DNA from: Microbacterium hominis NBRC 15708
Lineage (GTDB): Bacteria > Actinomycetota > Actinomycetes > Actinomycetales > Microbacteriaceae
DNA length: 64,000 nt
Direction of reading: 5' to 3'
Assembly: GCF_001592125.1 (NCBI RefSeq)
Contig: NZ_BCWI01000001.1
Coordinates: 434,001 to 498,000 of the forward strand
The first letter of the stretch is position 1; each line of letters opens with the position of its first letter. Shown here one piece after another: positions 1 through 7,846 of this stretch. The notes under the pieces were generated by a model. The model was not told where the DNA came from. It was given only the letters and a program-made list of their open reading frames with translations, and did not search any database. The position numbers and the translations under genes were made by a program.

Positions 1-411
1 CAGCCCGATCGCGGAGAGCGAGCGACGCGTGGGGCGCAGGCCGCTGATGCGGGCGTTCAGGAGGGTGGTGATCACCAGTGAGACCGCGCCCACGGGCTGG
101 ACGAGGATCAGCGGCGCGAACGTCAGCGCCGACAGCTGGCAGACGATCGCGAGGCCCAGCATCACGGTGCCGGCGACCCACGAGGGGCGCCGCAGGAGGT
201 TCCACATCTGTCCGCCCGTGAGGCCGGACGAGCCGTGCGTGGCCGTGAGGCGTTCGACCTTCTGCACGCCGCGGTGCTGATACTGCGCACCGAACGACAT
301 GAAGACGGCACCGAGGAGGGCCAGCGGGATGCCGATGAGGATGCCGGGGTCGGCGAAGACGCCGACGAGCTTGTCAGTCACGTCTCCGAGGTCGGTCATG
401 GCGGCATACAC
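1..411 (-). CDS. DMT-superfamily membrane transporter (N-terminal part, runs off the left edge)
   Basis: The minus strand is open from a GTG at 411 to the window edge, 137 codons. The visible part has an N-terminal hydrophobic helix (around GILIGIPLALLGAVF), a short loop with a conserved-looking GAQYQHRG stretch, then two more membrane segments ending in LILVQPVGAVSLVITT, which resembles EamA/NIPA-like DMT transporters. Substrate cannot be read from this part. I prefer GTG 411 over ATG 399 because a TAGTGT hexamer lies exactly 6 nt upstream (complement of 418-423), the leaderless pattern seen elsewhere in the window; the four extra residues are in frame. It diverges from def with only 42 nt between start codons. 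Family assignment is by resemblance only. Confidence 0.7.
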   Translation of the reverse strand, partial: MYAAMTDLGDVTDKLVGVFADPGILIGIPLALLGAVFMSFGAQYQHRGVQKVERLTATHGSSGLTGGQMWNLLRRPSWVAGTVMLGLAIVCQLSALTFAPLILVQPVGAVSLVITTLLNARISGLRPTRRSLSAIGL

Positions 412-417
412 CCCTCG

Positions 418-447
418 ACACTAACCGCCGGGTGCGCTCGATAGGCT
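418..447. promoter_or_regulatory. Divergent pair of leaderless promoters (DMT gene / def)
   Basis: TAGTGT reads on the minus strand at 423-418, 6 nt before GTG 411, and TAGGCT reads on the plus strand at 442-447, 6 nt before GTG 454. The spacing puts the likely transcription start on or next to the first base of each start codon, so both mRNAs would lack a 5' leader. No convincing -35 elements were seen. Confidence 0.55.
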
Positions 448-453
448 CAGGAC

Positions 454-1020
454 GTGGCTGTTCTTCCGATTCGCATCATGGGCGATCCCGTCCTCCACTC
501 CCCCGCCGATCCCGTCACGGAGGTGACGGAGGAGATCCGAACCCTCGTCGCCGACATGTTCGAGACGATGGATGCCGCCCCCGGCGTCGGGTTGGCGGCC
601 CCGCAGGTCGGGGTGGGCCTGCGCATCTACACCTACAGCTACCAGGACGACGACGGCAATCCCTGGCGCGGAGTGATCATCAACCCGCAGCTGTGGATGC
701 GTCCTCCGGTGCCCGGCGCGCCGGATCCGGACGACGAGTCCGAGGGATGCCTGTCGTTCCCGGGCGAGCGGTTCCCGCTGCGGCGCTCCGACGAGGTGCT
801 CGTGACCGGCGTCGACCTCGACGGCGCTCCCGTGCGCATCGAGGTGGACGGGTGGCGTGCGCGCATCATGCAGCACGAGTTCGATCACCTCGACGGCATC
901 CTCTACATCGACCGTCTCGACGACGGCGACTGGAAGACGGTGCAGAAGATCGCGCGCAAGCGCGGGTGGGGACGTCCCGGCGCGTCCTGGACCCCCGGCG
1001 TCGACGACCTCGACGCCTGA
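454..1020 (+). CDS. def: Peptide deformylase
   Basis: Removes the formyl group from the N-terminal methionine of nascent proteins in the cytoplasm. The 188-residue protein has all three family motifs: GVGLAAPQ (44-51), EGCLS (97-101) with metal ligand Cys99, and HEFDH (141-145) with metal ligands His141 and His145 and catalytic Glu142. Length is normal. The GTG start is supported by a TAGGCT hexamer 6 nt upstream, consistent with a leaderless message. It stands alone: the upstream gene is divergent, and a strong hairpin plus an opposing tRNA gene follow. Confidence 0.96.
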   Translation: MAVLPIRIMGDPVLHSPADPVTEVTEEIRTLVADMFETMDAAPGVGLAAPQVGVGLRIYTYSYQDDDGNPWRGVIINPQLWMRPPVPGAPDPDDESEGCLSFPGERFPLRRSDEVLVTGVDLDGAPVRIEVDGWRARIMQHEFDHLDGILYIDRLDDGDWKTVQKIARKRGWGRPGASWTPGVDDLDA

Positions 1021-1050
1021 TCGCCGTTCACCCCTCCCGCGGGAAACGAA

Positions 1051-1080
1051 AACGGCCCCAGAGTGGAGTCTGGGGCCGTT
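1051..1080. terminator. Bidirectional hairpin terminator between def and tRNA-Asn
   Basis: A perfect 12-bp inverted repeat (AACGGCCCCAGA / TCTGGGGCCGTT) with a 6-nt loop lies between the convergent ends of def and the tRNA gene. It is AT-flanked on the left, so it could stop transcription from either side. Confidence 0.8.
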
Positions 1081-1082
1081 CG

Positions 1083-1155
1083 CTCCCCGGCTTGGACTCG
1101 AACCAAGAACCTGCCGGTTAACAGCCGGCTGCTCTGCCAATTGAGCTACCGAGGA
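1083..1155 (-). tRNA. tRNA-Asn (anticodon GTT)
   Basis: Read on the minus strand the segment folds into a full cloverleaf. The acceptor is TCCTCGG paired with CCGGGGA (one G-T pair), the D-arm contains AGCTCAATTGGCAGAGC, the anticodon stem GCCGG/CCGGC carries loop CTGTTAA with anticodon GTT, and the T-arm has the loop TTCGAGT. The discriminator base is G at 1083. CCA is not encoded here. Confidence 0.95.
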
Positions 1156-1228
1156 TCAGTCACCCGCGAGCGGGCAACCCGTCCATATTAGCAAAGGTCG
1201 GGGCGTGGTCGTGACAACCGACACGCGA

Positions 1229-2011
1229 TCACGACACGAGTCGCACGCCGCCGTCCGGCGTCCACAGCAGGTCGGCCGTGCCGTGGCCGTAGGCCACCGG
1301 ACGTCCCCCGCGGAGCACGAGCACATCGGCGTCGATCTCGCGCACGGCTTCCGCGTCGTTGGTCACCATCAGGATCGCCATCCCGCCCTCGTCGCGGCGG
1401 CGCAGGAGCGCGTCGCGAACCGCCTGCCGCACCTCGAGGTCGAGGTTGGCGTAGGGGTCATCGCCGATGAACACCCGCGGCTGCAGCACGAGGGCCCGCG
1501 CGATCGCGACACGCTGGCGCATGCCCGAGCTGAGCTCATACGGATACCGGGCCGCGGCGCCCAGCGGAAGCTCGAACTCGTCGAGCAGACTGGCCACCCG
1601 CACCGCGAGCGCCCGCTGGTTGACGCGTCGGTCGCGACTCGTGATGGGCTCGCCGATGACCTCCCCGACCGTGAGCCGCGCCGGCAGGTCGGCGCCGGCG
1701 CGCTGCGGCACGTAGCCCGTGTAGTAGGCGCGCACACGGGCCGCGCGCCCCTTCTTGCGGATCGGGGTGCCGTCGACCCAGGCGTCGCCGCCGACGACCG
1801 TGAGCGAGCCGTCATCGGTTCCGGCCAGGAGTGCGGCCAGGCTCGACTTCCCGGCGCCCGTGGCGCCCATGACGGCCAGGGCTCGGCCGGCGTCGAGGCG
1901 CACGCTGACGCCGTCGACGACGCGCACGCCGCCGCGGGCCACGGACAGGTCGTCACACCGGACCGCGGCGGTGACGGCGTCGAGGGAGGATCGACGAGGC
2001 ATGGGGTTCAT
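1229..2011 (-). CDS. Orphan ABC transporter ATP-binding protein with altered catalytic residues
   Basis: A 260-residue single nucleotide-binding domain: Walker A GATGAGKS (49-56), Q-loop YVPQR (100-104), signature LSSGMRQR (160-167), Walker B VFIGDD (180-185) and D-loop ANLD (188-191). Two catalytic positions differ from the usual ABC consensus: the Glu after Walker B is Asp185, and the switch histidine of the usual THD is Asn218 (VTND). Both changes normally weaken ATP hydrolysis. The Q-loop and signature spacing recalls the peptide/nickel (Dpp/Opp) group. No permease gene is adjacent: tRNA-Asn is downstream and dnaG upstream. Start ATG 2011 has a purine-rich GAGAGGGCAGG just before it; ATG 2002 is an alternative. 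It may serve a distant transporter or act as a regulatory ATPase. Confidence 0.85.
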   Translation of the reverse strand: MNPMPRRSSLDAVTAAVRCDDLSVARGGVRVVDGVSVRLDAGRALAVMGATGAGKSSLAALLAGTDDGSLTVVGGDAWVDGTPIRKKGRAARVRAYYTGYVPQRAGADLPARLTVGEVIGEPITSRDRRVNQRALAVRVASLLDEFELPLGAAARYPYELSSGMRQRVAIARALVLQPRVFIGDDPYANLDLEVRQAVRDALLRRRDEGGMAILMVTNDAEAVREIDADVLVLRGGRPVAYGHGTADLLWTPDGGVRLVS

Positions 2012-2066
2012 CCTGCCCTCTCCGGCGCCGTCGCGCCAGCGGGGCTCGCGCCGACGCCGCGCGGCG

Positions 2067-3962
2067 TCAGGACGCGTTGTCCGTCAGAGCCCGTCGGCGT
2101 GCGTCGAGCTCGCGCAGCGCGAGCCGCACGGTGCGACCCTGCTCCGACTCGGCGGGCAGACGTTGGATGGCGCCGAGCATCTCGCTCTTCTCACGATCGA
2201 GCGCTCGGATCCGCAGCCGGCGGGCGAGCGCGTGCGTGGATGCCGCGGCCTCCGCCTCCGTGAGAGCCGGGAAGTCGGCGGTGAGCAGTTCGACGGCCAG
2301 CGACCGGTACGGCTCTCGGACGGCCTCCACGGCCGTGGAGGCCCAACCGATCCGGGTGCGATCGGTGTGCGAGAGGAGCGCCTGGCGCACGGCATCCAGG
2401 GCCGGCACGGTCATCGGCAGCGCGAGGGCGGCATCGAGCTCGCCCCCGTCGACGAGGTGACCGTACTGCAGCACCCCCATCAGGGCGTCCCGCTCCAGCG
2501 CCGCGTCGGCCGAGCGCGGCAGCGTGCGCAGGCTCATCCGCAGCGCCGGCTCGCCCGCTGCCGAGGCGTCTGCCGACCGTTCACCGCGCGGCGTCGCGTC
2601 GGATGACGCCGCACCGCCGGTCCGTGCGTCGTCGCCGCGTCGCGCCGCCTCGCGGCCCGCCCGCTCGACCTCGCGTCGCACCGCCTCGGTGTCCATCCCG
2701 AGGCGGCGCGCGAGCACCCGGGTGTACTCGGGCTGCAGCAAGGGATCGCGCAGCTCCCCCACGACCGGCGCAGCGGCGCGGAGGGCGCCCACGCGTCCCT
2801 CCACACTCGACAGATCGAACCCCGCGAGTCGCTGGTCGATGACGAACTCGAACATCGGGACCTTGGTCTCCATGAGCGAGCGGACGGCGGCATCCCCGCG
2901 CTCGAGGCGCAGGTCGCACGGGTCGAGCCCCTGCGGGCCCGTCGCGACGTACGTCTGCGCGTTGAACCGCTTCGCGTCGGCGAAGGCCCGCAGTGCGGCC
3001 TTCTGGCCCGCCGCATCCGGGTCGAAGGTGAAGACGACCTCCCCGGCGGCCGAGTCGTCTCCCATGACCCGTCGGAGCACGGTGATGTGGTCGGAGCCGA
3101 ACGCGGTGCCACACGTGGCGACGGCGGTCGTGACCCCGGCCAGATGGCAGGCCATGACGTCGGTGTAGCCCTCGACGACGACCACGCGGTGCGAGCGCGA
3201 CACGTCCTTCTTCGCCAGGTCGAGCCCGTACAGCACCTGCGCCTTCTTGTAGATGGTCGTCTCAGGGGTGTTGAGGTACTTCGGCCCCTTGTCGTCCTCG
3301 TACAGCCGTCGCGCGCCGAAACCGATCGTCTGTCCCGTCACGTCGCGGATGGGCCACACGACGCGTCCGCGGAAGCGGTCGTACACGCCGCGCTGGCCCT
3401 GCGAGACGAGGCCCGCCGCCGACAGCTCCTCGTCGCTGAATCCCTGCCCGCGCATCGCGTCGCGGAGTTTGTCCCAGCCCTGGGGCGCGTACCCGACGCC
3501 GAAATGCGCGGCCGCGCCCGCATCGAACCCCCGCTCCCCGAGGAAGCGGCGCCCGGCATCGGCCTCGGGCGACGAGAGCTGGCCGCGGAACCACTCGGCG
3601 GCCGCCGCGTTGGCCTGGTACAGCCGCGTGCGTCCGCTGTTCTCGGGCGCGGCGCCGCCGTCCTCGTAATGCAGGGTGTAGCCGACGCGGGCGGCGAGGC
3701 GTTCGACCGCCTCCGTGAAGGACACGTGGTCCATCGCCCGCAGGAACGAGTAGACGTCGCCCGATTCCCCGCACCCGAAGCAGTGGTAGTAGCCGACCTG
3801 CGGTCGCACGTGGAAGCTCGGGCTGCGCTCGTCGTGGAACGGGCACAATCCCTTCAGTGACCCCACCCCGGCCGACTTCAGGGCGACCCGCTCACCGATC
3901 ACGTCGCCGATGTTGATGCGGGCCTTCACCTCGTCGACGTCCGACTGTCGGATGCGCGCCAT
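2067..3962 (-). CDS. dnaG: DNA primase
   Basis: Synthesises RNA primers for Okazaki fragments at the replication fork. The 631-residue protein has an N-terminal CHC2 zinc ribbon with ligands Cys40, His43, Cys61 and Cys64, a central catalytic core and a Toprim fold with Glu264 (VVVEGYTD) and the acidic DPD at 314-316; the C-terminal third is the helicase-binding region, poorly conserved as usual. A longer upstream open frame exists but lies inside dgt. The ATG at 3962 starts a typical DnaG N-terminus and overlaps the dgt stop by one base (TGATG), implying translational coupling with dgt. Confidence 0.96.
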   Translation of the reverse strand: MARIRQSDVDEVKARINIGDVIGERVALKSAGVGSLKGLCPFHDERSPSFHVRPQVGYYHCFGCGESGDVYSFLRAMDHVSFTEAVERLAARVGYTLHYEDGGAAPENSGRTRLYQANAAAAEWFRGQLSSPEADAGRRFLGERGFDAGAAAHFGVGYAPQGWDKLRDAMRGQGFSDEELSAAGLVSQGQRGVYDRFRGRVVWPIRDVTGQTIGFGARRLYEDDKGPKYLNTPETTIYKKAQVLYGLDLAKKDVSRSHRVVVVEGYTDVMACHLAGVTTAVATCGTAFGSDHITVLRRVMGDDSAAGEVVFTFDPDAAGQKAALRAFADAKRFNAQTYVATGPQGLDPCDLRLERGDAAVRSLMETKVPMFEFVIDQRLAGFDLSSVEGRVGALRAAAPVVGELRDPLLQPEYTRVLARRLGMDTEAVRREVERAGREAARRGDDARTGGAASSDATPRGERSADASAAGEPALRMSLRTLPRSADAALERDALMGVLQYGHLVDGGELDAALALPMTVPALDAVRQALLSHTDRTRIGWASTAVEAVREPYRSLAVELLTADFPALTEAEAAASTHALARRLRIRALDREKSEMLGAIQRLPAESEQGRTVRLALRELDARRRALTDNAS

Positions 3963-5350
3963 CAGTGCCCCTCGGCGGGCCAGAGTCCGGCGATCGGCTC
4001 CGGAAGGGCGAAGCCGCTGGGGGCGATCGTCCGGTCGTCGCCGGAGCGCAGTCCGAGCTCGCGCAGGTCGACGGGACCGATGAGGCGCGCGTGCCACTCG
4101 ATCGCGAAGCGGTCCGTGAGGCTGGAGACCTGGTCGACGACGACGCGCTTGCGCGCGGCATCGGTGGATGCCGCGGCGAAATCCTCCGCGTGCAGGCGGT
4201 CCAGGTGCTCGGGGCGCTCCCACAGGGCGCTCGCGAGCCGCTTGAGCACGCGCCGCTGCTCCTTGTAGAGGCCGCGGCGGCCGTCGATCGTGACGACGAA
4301 GGCGCCGATGATGCCCTTGAGCACCGCCATCTCCGCCTCGATCACGCGCGGGACGATGACGCGCCCCCGGTAGCGCGTGAGCACCGGAACCGAGTAGTGC
4401 TCGCGGGTCGCGGTCGTCGCGGCGCGCGCGAAGCGGCCGATCAGGTCGGAGGTGAGGTTCTTCAGCCCGGCCAGCGCGGCGCGCGACCCGTCGAAGCCGG
4501 GCAGCCACTCGGGCATGCGGGTGAGCCGGTAGAGCGCGTCGGCGAGCTCGTCACGCGTGAACCCGAAGCCCACCCACGCCTGGATCGCCGTCAGCAGCGC
4601 CTCGTGCTCGCGGGCGTCGGCGAGGCGGGCCGGGTCGAGGTAGCCGTTGAGCACGGCGTCCTCGAAGTCGTGCACCGAGTAGGCGATGTCGTCGGAGAGG
4701 TCCATGACCTCCGCCTCGATGCAGCGCACCCTCCCCGGCGCGCCGAGGCGCATCCAGCGGAAGACGGCTTCGTCCTCGGGGTAGACGCCGAACTTCTCCC
4801 GGCCGCCGGGATCGGGCACACCGTGCTCCACCGTCCACGGGTACTTGCAGGTGGCGTCGAGGCTGGCGCGGGTCAGATTGAGACCGGCGCTCTGGCCCGC
4901 GGCATCCATCACCTTCGGCTCCAGGCGGGAGAGGATGCGCAGCGTCTGCGCGTTGCCCTCGAACCCGCCGATGTCCTCCGCCCAGTCGTTCAGCGCCCGT
5001 TCGCCGTTGTGCCCGAACGGAGGGTGCCCGATGTCGTGGCTCAGACACGCCGTGTCGACGACGTCGGGCGACAGCTCGAGGGCGATCGCGAGCTCGCGGC
5101 CCACCTGCGCCACCTCGAGCGAGTGCGTGAGACGGTTGCGGGCGAAGTCGGCGGGGCTGGCGGGGCTCAGCACCTGCGTCTTGGAGGCGAGGCGCCGCAG
5201 CGCCGCAGAATGCAGCACGCGGGCCCGATCGCGGGCGAAGCCGTCGCGCTGCGAACGGTGCTGTTCCGGGACGAAGCGTTCCGCGTCGTGATCGTCGTAG
5301 CCGGACGGGCGGCCGGAGGCGATGCCGACGCCGCTGCCGTCACCCGCCAC
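3962..5350 (-). CDS. dgt: Deoxyguanosinetriphosphate triphosphohydrolase-like HD protein
   Basis: HD-domain dNTP triphosphohydrolase, which cleaves dNTPs to deoxynucleosides and triphosphate. The 462-residue protein shows the family entry motif RARVLHSAALRRLASKTQV, then metal ligands in LTHSLEV (His76) and SHDIGHPPFGHNGE (His105, Asp106, His114), and a later SDDIAYSVHD. The GTG at 5350 overlaps the dusB stop by 11 nt; an upstream ATG at 5395 is possible but would add residues encoded inside dusB. The dusB-dgt-dnaG order is common in actinobacteria and links dNTP control with priming. Confidence 0.92.
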   Translation of the reverse strand: MAGDGSGVGIASGRPSGYDDHDAERFVPEQHRSQRDGFARDRARVLHSAALRRLASKTQVLSPASPADFARNRLTHSLEVAQVGRELAIALELSPDVVDTACLSHDIGHPPFGHNGERALNDWAEDIGGFEGNAQTLRILSRLEPKVMDAAGQSAGLNLTRASLDATCKYPWTVEHGVPDPGGREKFGVYPEDEAVFRWMRLGAPGRVRCIEAEVMDLSDDIAYSVHDFEDAVLNGYLDPARLADAREHEALLTAIQAWVGFGFTRDELADALYRLTRMPEWLPGFDGSRAALAGLKNLTSDLIGRFARAATTATREHYSVPVLTRYRGRVIVPRVIEAEMAVLKGIIGAFVVTIDGRRGLYKEQRRVLKRLASALWERPEHLDRLHAEDFAAASTDAARKRVVVDQVSSLTDRFAIEWHARLIGPVDLRELGLRSGDDRTIAPSGFALPEPIAGLWPAEGH

Positions 5351-6506
5351 TGGTGTCGACCTCCGCCTCGGCCAGCTCGCGCGCGGCGTCACCACTCATC
5401 TCGCGGCTGTGCAGCCACCCGTCGGGCAGGGCGGGCCGCTTGGGCGTGCCGGCGCGCCCGCGCTGGCCCTCCGCCGCCGCCCCCGGGTACGGGGCATCGA
5501 GATCGAGGGTGGCGATCAGGTCGTCGATCTCGGCGAGAGTCGACACCGTCGCCAGCTGGGCGCGGGTCTCGCCGCCGACGGGATAGCCCTTGAAGTACCA
5601 GGCGACGTGCTTGCGGATGTCGCGGCATCCGCGGCCCTCGTCCTCGAAGAACTCGACCAGCAGCTCCGCGTGACGGCGGAACGCGGCTGCGACGAACCCG
5701 AGTGTCGCGTCGACGGGCGCGCCGGCGGCGGCCCCCGGGCCCCCGAGGCCGCGGGCGAGGTCGCCGAACAGCCACGGGCGGCCGAGGCAGCCGCGGCCGA
5801 CCACGACGCCGTCGCATCCCGTCTCGGCCATCATGCGCGCGGCGTCGGCCGCCGACCAGATGTCGCCGTTGCCGAGCACCGGGATGGACGTGACGGCCTG
5901 CTTGAGGGCGGTGATGGCCGACCAGTCGGCGTGGCCGGAGTAGAACTCCGCGGCGGTGCGGGCGTGCAGCGCGACGGCGGCGACACCGGCATCCTCGGCG
6001 ATGCGTCCCGCATCGAGGAAGGTGAGGTGGTCTGCATCGATGCCCTTGCGCATCTTCACCGTCAGAGGCACATGGCCGGCGGCGCGCGCGGCGCGGGTGA
6101 CGATCTCGCGGAAGAGCCCGAGCTTCCAGGGCAGCGCCGCTCCCCCGCCCTTGCGGGTCACCTTGGGAACCGGGCAGCCGAAGTTGAGGTCGATGTGGTC
6201 GGCGCGGTCCTCCTCGACGAGCAGGCGCACCGCTGCTTCCGTGGTGGCGGGATCGACGCCGTACAGCTGGATCGAGCGCGGCTTCTCCGACTCGTGGTGG
6301 GTGATCAGGCGCATGGTCGTCGCGTTGCGCTCGACGAGCGCGCGCGTCGTGATCATCTCGGAGACGTAGAGGCCGGCGCCGTACTCACGGCACAGTCGAC
6401 GGAACGCCGTGTTGGTGATCCCCGCCATCGGCGCGAGGACGACCGGCGCGTCGAGCGCGATGGGCCCGATGCGCAACGCGGGGCCGGTGGAGACGGAGAG
6501 GGACAT
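5340..6506 (-). CDS. dusB: tRNA-dihydrouridine synthase, DusB/NifR3 family
   Basis: FMN enzyme that reduces uridine to dihydrouridine in tRNA D-loops. The TIM-barrel shows the N-terminal VLAPMAGITNTAFR, the catalytic cysteine in NFGCP (Cys111), the lysine-rich KVTRKGGG after it, KMRKG for tRNA/FMN contact, and the phosphate-binding VVGRGCLGRPW near the C-terminus. With ATG 6506 the protein has 388 residues. ATG 6515 is also in frame, but the GGGAGA sequence is too close to it and better placed for 6506. First gene of the dusB-dgt-dnaG unit. Confidence 0.93.
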   Translation of the reverse strand: MSLSVSTGPALRIGPIALDAPVVLAPMAGITNTAFRRLCREYGAGLYVSEMITTRALVERNATTMRLITHHESEKPRSIQLYGVDPATTEAAVRLLVEEDRADHIDLNFGCPVPKVTRKGGGAALPWKLGLFREIVTRAARAAGHVPLTVKMRKGIDADHLTFLDAGRIAEDAGVAAVALHARTAAEFYSGHADWSAITALKQAVTSIPVLGNGDIWSAADAARMMAETGCDGVVVGRGCLGRPWLFGDLARGLGGPGAAAGAPVDATLGFVAAAFRRHAELLVEFFEDEGRGCRDIRKHVAWYFKGYPVGGETRAQLATVSTLAEIDDLIATLDLDAPYPGAAAEGQRGRAGTPKRPALPDGWLHSREMSGDAARELAEAEVDTSGG

Positions 6507-6555
6507 CCTGTCCATTCTCCCAGACTCCCGCGGTCACGAAGGCGGCGTACGGCCC

Positions 6556-6561
6556 TATCGT
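6556..6561 (+). promoter_or_regulatory. Leaderless -10 (TATCGT) for the glutathione peroxidase gene
   Basis: TATCGT lies 7 nt before ATG 6569. This supports ATG 6569 over the in-frame GTG at 6560, which overlaps the hexamer itself. Confidence 0.4.
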
Positions 6562-6568
6562 GGAGAAC

Positions 6569-7225
6569 ATGGCCGAGACACAGACGGTGGACATCCGCGA
6601 CATCCCCTACACCGACGCGTCGGGCGTCGAGCACACGCTCTCCGAGTGGGGCGACAAGGCCGTGCTCGTCGTGAACGTCGCCTCCAAGTGCGGGCTCACG
6701 CCGCAGTACGAGCAGCTCGAGGAGCTCCAGCGCACCTACGGCGCGCGCGGCCTGCAGGTCGTCGGGTTCCCGTGCAACCAGTTCATGGGGCAGGAGCCCG
6801 GCTCGATGGAGGAGATCCTCGAGTACTGCGCGGTCACGTGGGGCGTGAGCTTCCCGATCATGGACAAGGTCCGTGTCAACGGATCGCACGCGGCACCGCT
6901 GTACAAGGCGCTGAAGAAGGCGAAGAACGCCGAAGGCGCGAAGGGTCCGGTCATGTGGAACTTCGAGAATCGAGGCGAGCCTGCCCGCCTGATCGTCGCG
7001 GGCGGGCGTTTCGACGCGCTGCGCTCGCTCAACGACCGCGTCGCGCCACGGCCTCCGGTCGTTGAGCGAGGCGCGCAGCGCCGAGTCGAAACGCAGCCGA
7101 GTCGAAACGCAGCGGCGAGTCGAAACGCAGCCGAGTCGAGACGCAGCCGCCTCAGGCGCCCTGCTTCTCCGTCCAGACCTGCCGTGCGATCTGCGCGAAC
7201 GCGTCCGCCGGCTGTGCGCCGCTGA
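6569..7225 (+). CDS. Glutathione peroxidase-like protein with its C-terminus replaced by repeat-derived sequence
   Basis: A thioredoxin-fold thiol peroxidase of the cysteine GPx type. The catalytic tetrad is present: Cys41 (NVASKCGLT), Gln71 (FPCNQF), and Trp130 and Asn131 (MWNFE). Family members continue after WNFE with about 25-35 residues that close the fold (typically KFL-D--G). Here similarity stops after residue 133, near nucleotide 6968. The frame then runs through a hairpin and the palindromic repeat at 7009-7150 and ends 74 nt inside the convergent DsbA-like gene, giving an Arg/Ser/Pro-rich tail with no family similarity. Total 218 residues. This is either a 3'-truncated, perhaps recently inactivated gene, or a protein with a foreign tail. 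All active-site residues survive, so partial activity cannot be excluded. Confidence 0.75.
   Translation: MAETQTVDIRDIPYTDASGVEHTLSEWGDKAVLVVNVASKCGLTPQYEQLEELQRTYGARGLQVVGFPCNQFMGQEPGSMEEILEYCAVTWGVSFPIMDKVRVNGSHAAPLYKALKKAKNAEGAKGPVMWNFENRGEPARLIVAGGRFDALRSLNDRVAPRPPVVERGAQRRVETQPSRNAAASRNAAESRRSRLRRPASPSRPAVRSARTRPPAVRR
7009..7150. repeat. Palindromic intergenic repeat, copy 1, with four tandem 16-18 bp units
   Basis: The left arm contains TTTCGACGCGCTGCGCTCGC followed by TCAACGACCG. The right arm is its complement, CGGTCGTTGAGCGAGG followed by CGCAGCGCCGAGTCGAAACG. After the right arm, GAGTCGAAACGCAGCC-type units start at 7083, 7099, 7117 and 7133; the last is diverged. The element ends one base before the stop codon of the DsbA-like gene. 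A related copy lies at 10131-10271, also between two convergent genes. Confidence 0.85.
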
Positions 7226-7817
7226 CGCCGTACTTGCCGTCGATCACGAAGAACGGCACGCCCTGGATGCCGTAGGCCTGCGCCTGCGCCTGATCGGCGC
7301 GGACATCGGCGAGATGACGGCTCGACTCCAGCGCATCGCGCACCTCGTCGGCATCCAGCCCGATCTCGGACGCGAGCGCGACCAGGTCGTCGACCCGACC
7401 GACGTGCTTGCCCTCGGTGAAGTAGGCCGACATCAGACGCTCCGCCATCTCGTTCTGGCGGCCCTGCGCCTTCGCGAAGTGCAGCAGTTCGTGCGCCTTC
7501 ACGGTGTTCGTGTGCTGCAGCAGGTCGAAACGGTACTCGAGGCCCGACCCCGCGGCGACCCCCGTCACCTGGTCGAGCATCTCGCGGACCCGCTCGCGCG
7601 GCATCCCCTTGTGCCCGGCGAGGAAGTCCAGCTCGTCGCCCTCGAAGTCCACCGGTGTGTCGGGTGAGAGCTCGAAGGAGTGGAAGGTCACCTCGACCTG
7701 GGGAGCGTCGGGATCGTCGGCGATCTGAGCCAGCCCGGTCTCGAGGTTGCGCTTGCCGATGTAGCACCACGGGCAGGCGATATCGCTCCACACGTCGATC
7801 GTGATCTTCTCCGTCAT
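7152..7817 (-). CDS. DsbA family oxidoreductase, FrnE-like
   Basis: A 221-residue thioredoxin-fold protein with the active-site CPWC at 15-18 (DIACPWCYIGK) and the cis-proline region GIQGVPFFVIDG near the C-terminus, both typical of the FrnE/HCCA-isomerase branch. There is no signal peptide, so it is predicted cytoplasmic, acting in disulfide exchange or oxidative-stress protection; the exact substrate is unknown. ATG 7817 gives the canonical N-terminus. Its last codons overlap the tail of the disrupted peroxidase gene on the other strand. Confidence 0.9.
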   Translation of the reverse strand: MTEKITIDVWSDIACPWCYIGKRNLETGLAQIADDPDAPQVEVTFHSFELSPDTPVDFEGDELDFLAGHKGMPRERVREMLDQVTGVAAGSGLEYRFDLLQHTNTVKAHELLHFAKAQGRQNEMAERLMSAYFTEGKHVGRVDDLVALASEIGLDADEVRDALESSRHLADVRADQAQAQAYGIQGVPFFVIDGKYGVSGAQPADAFAQIARQVWTEKQGA

Positions 7818-7846
7818 GCCTGGTGCAACTCCGTTCGCATCGCGGT

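Noticed and set aside
3963..4508. N-terminal extension of DnaG by about 180 residues
   Set aside because: It lies entirely inside dgt in another frame, and DnaG proteins start at MARIRQSDVDEVK-like sequence.
7083..7150. Spaced GAGTCGAAACGCAGCC units considered as a CRISPR array
   Set aside because: Units are directly tandem without unique spacers and belong to the palindromic repeat; no cas genes.
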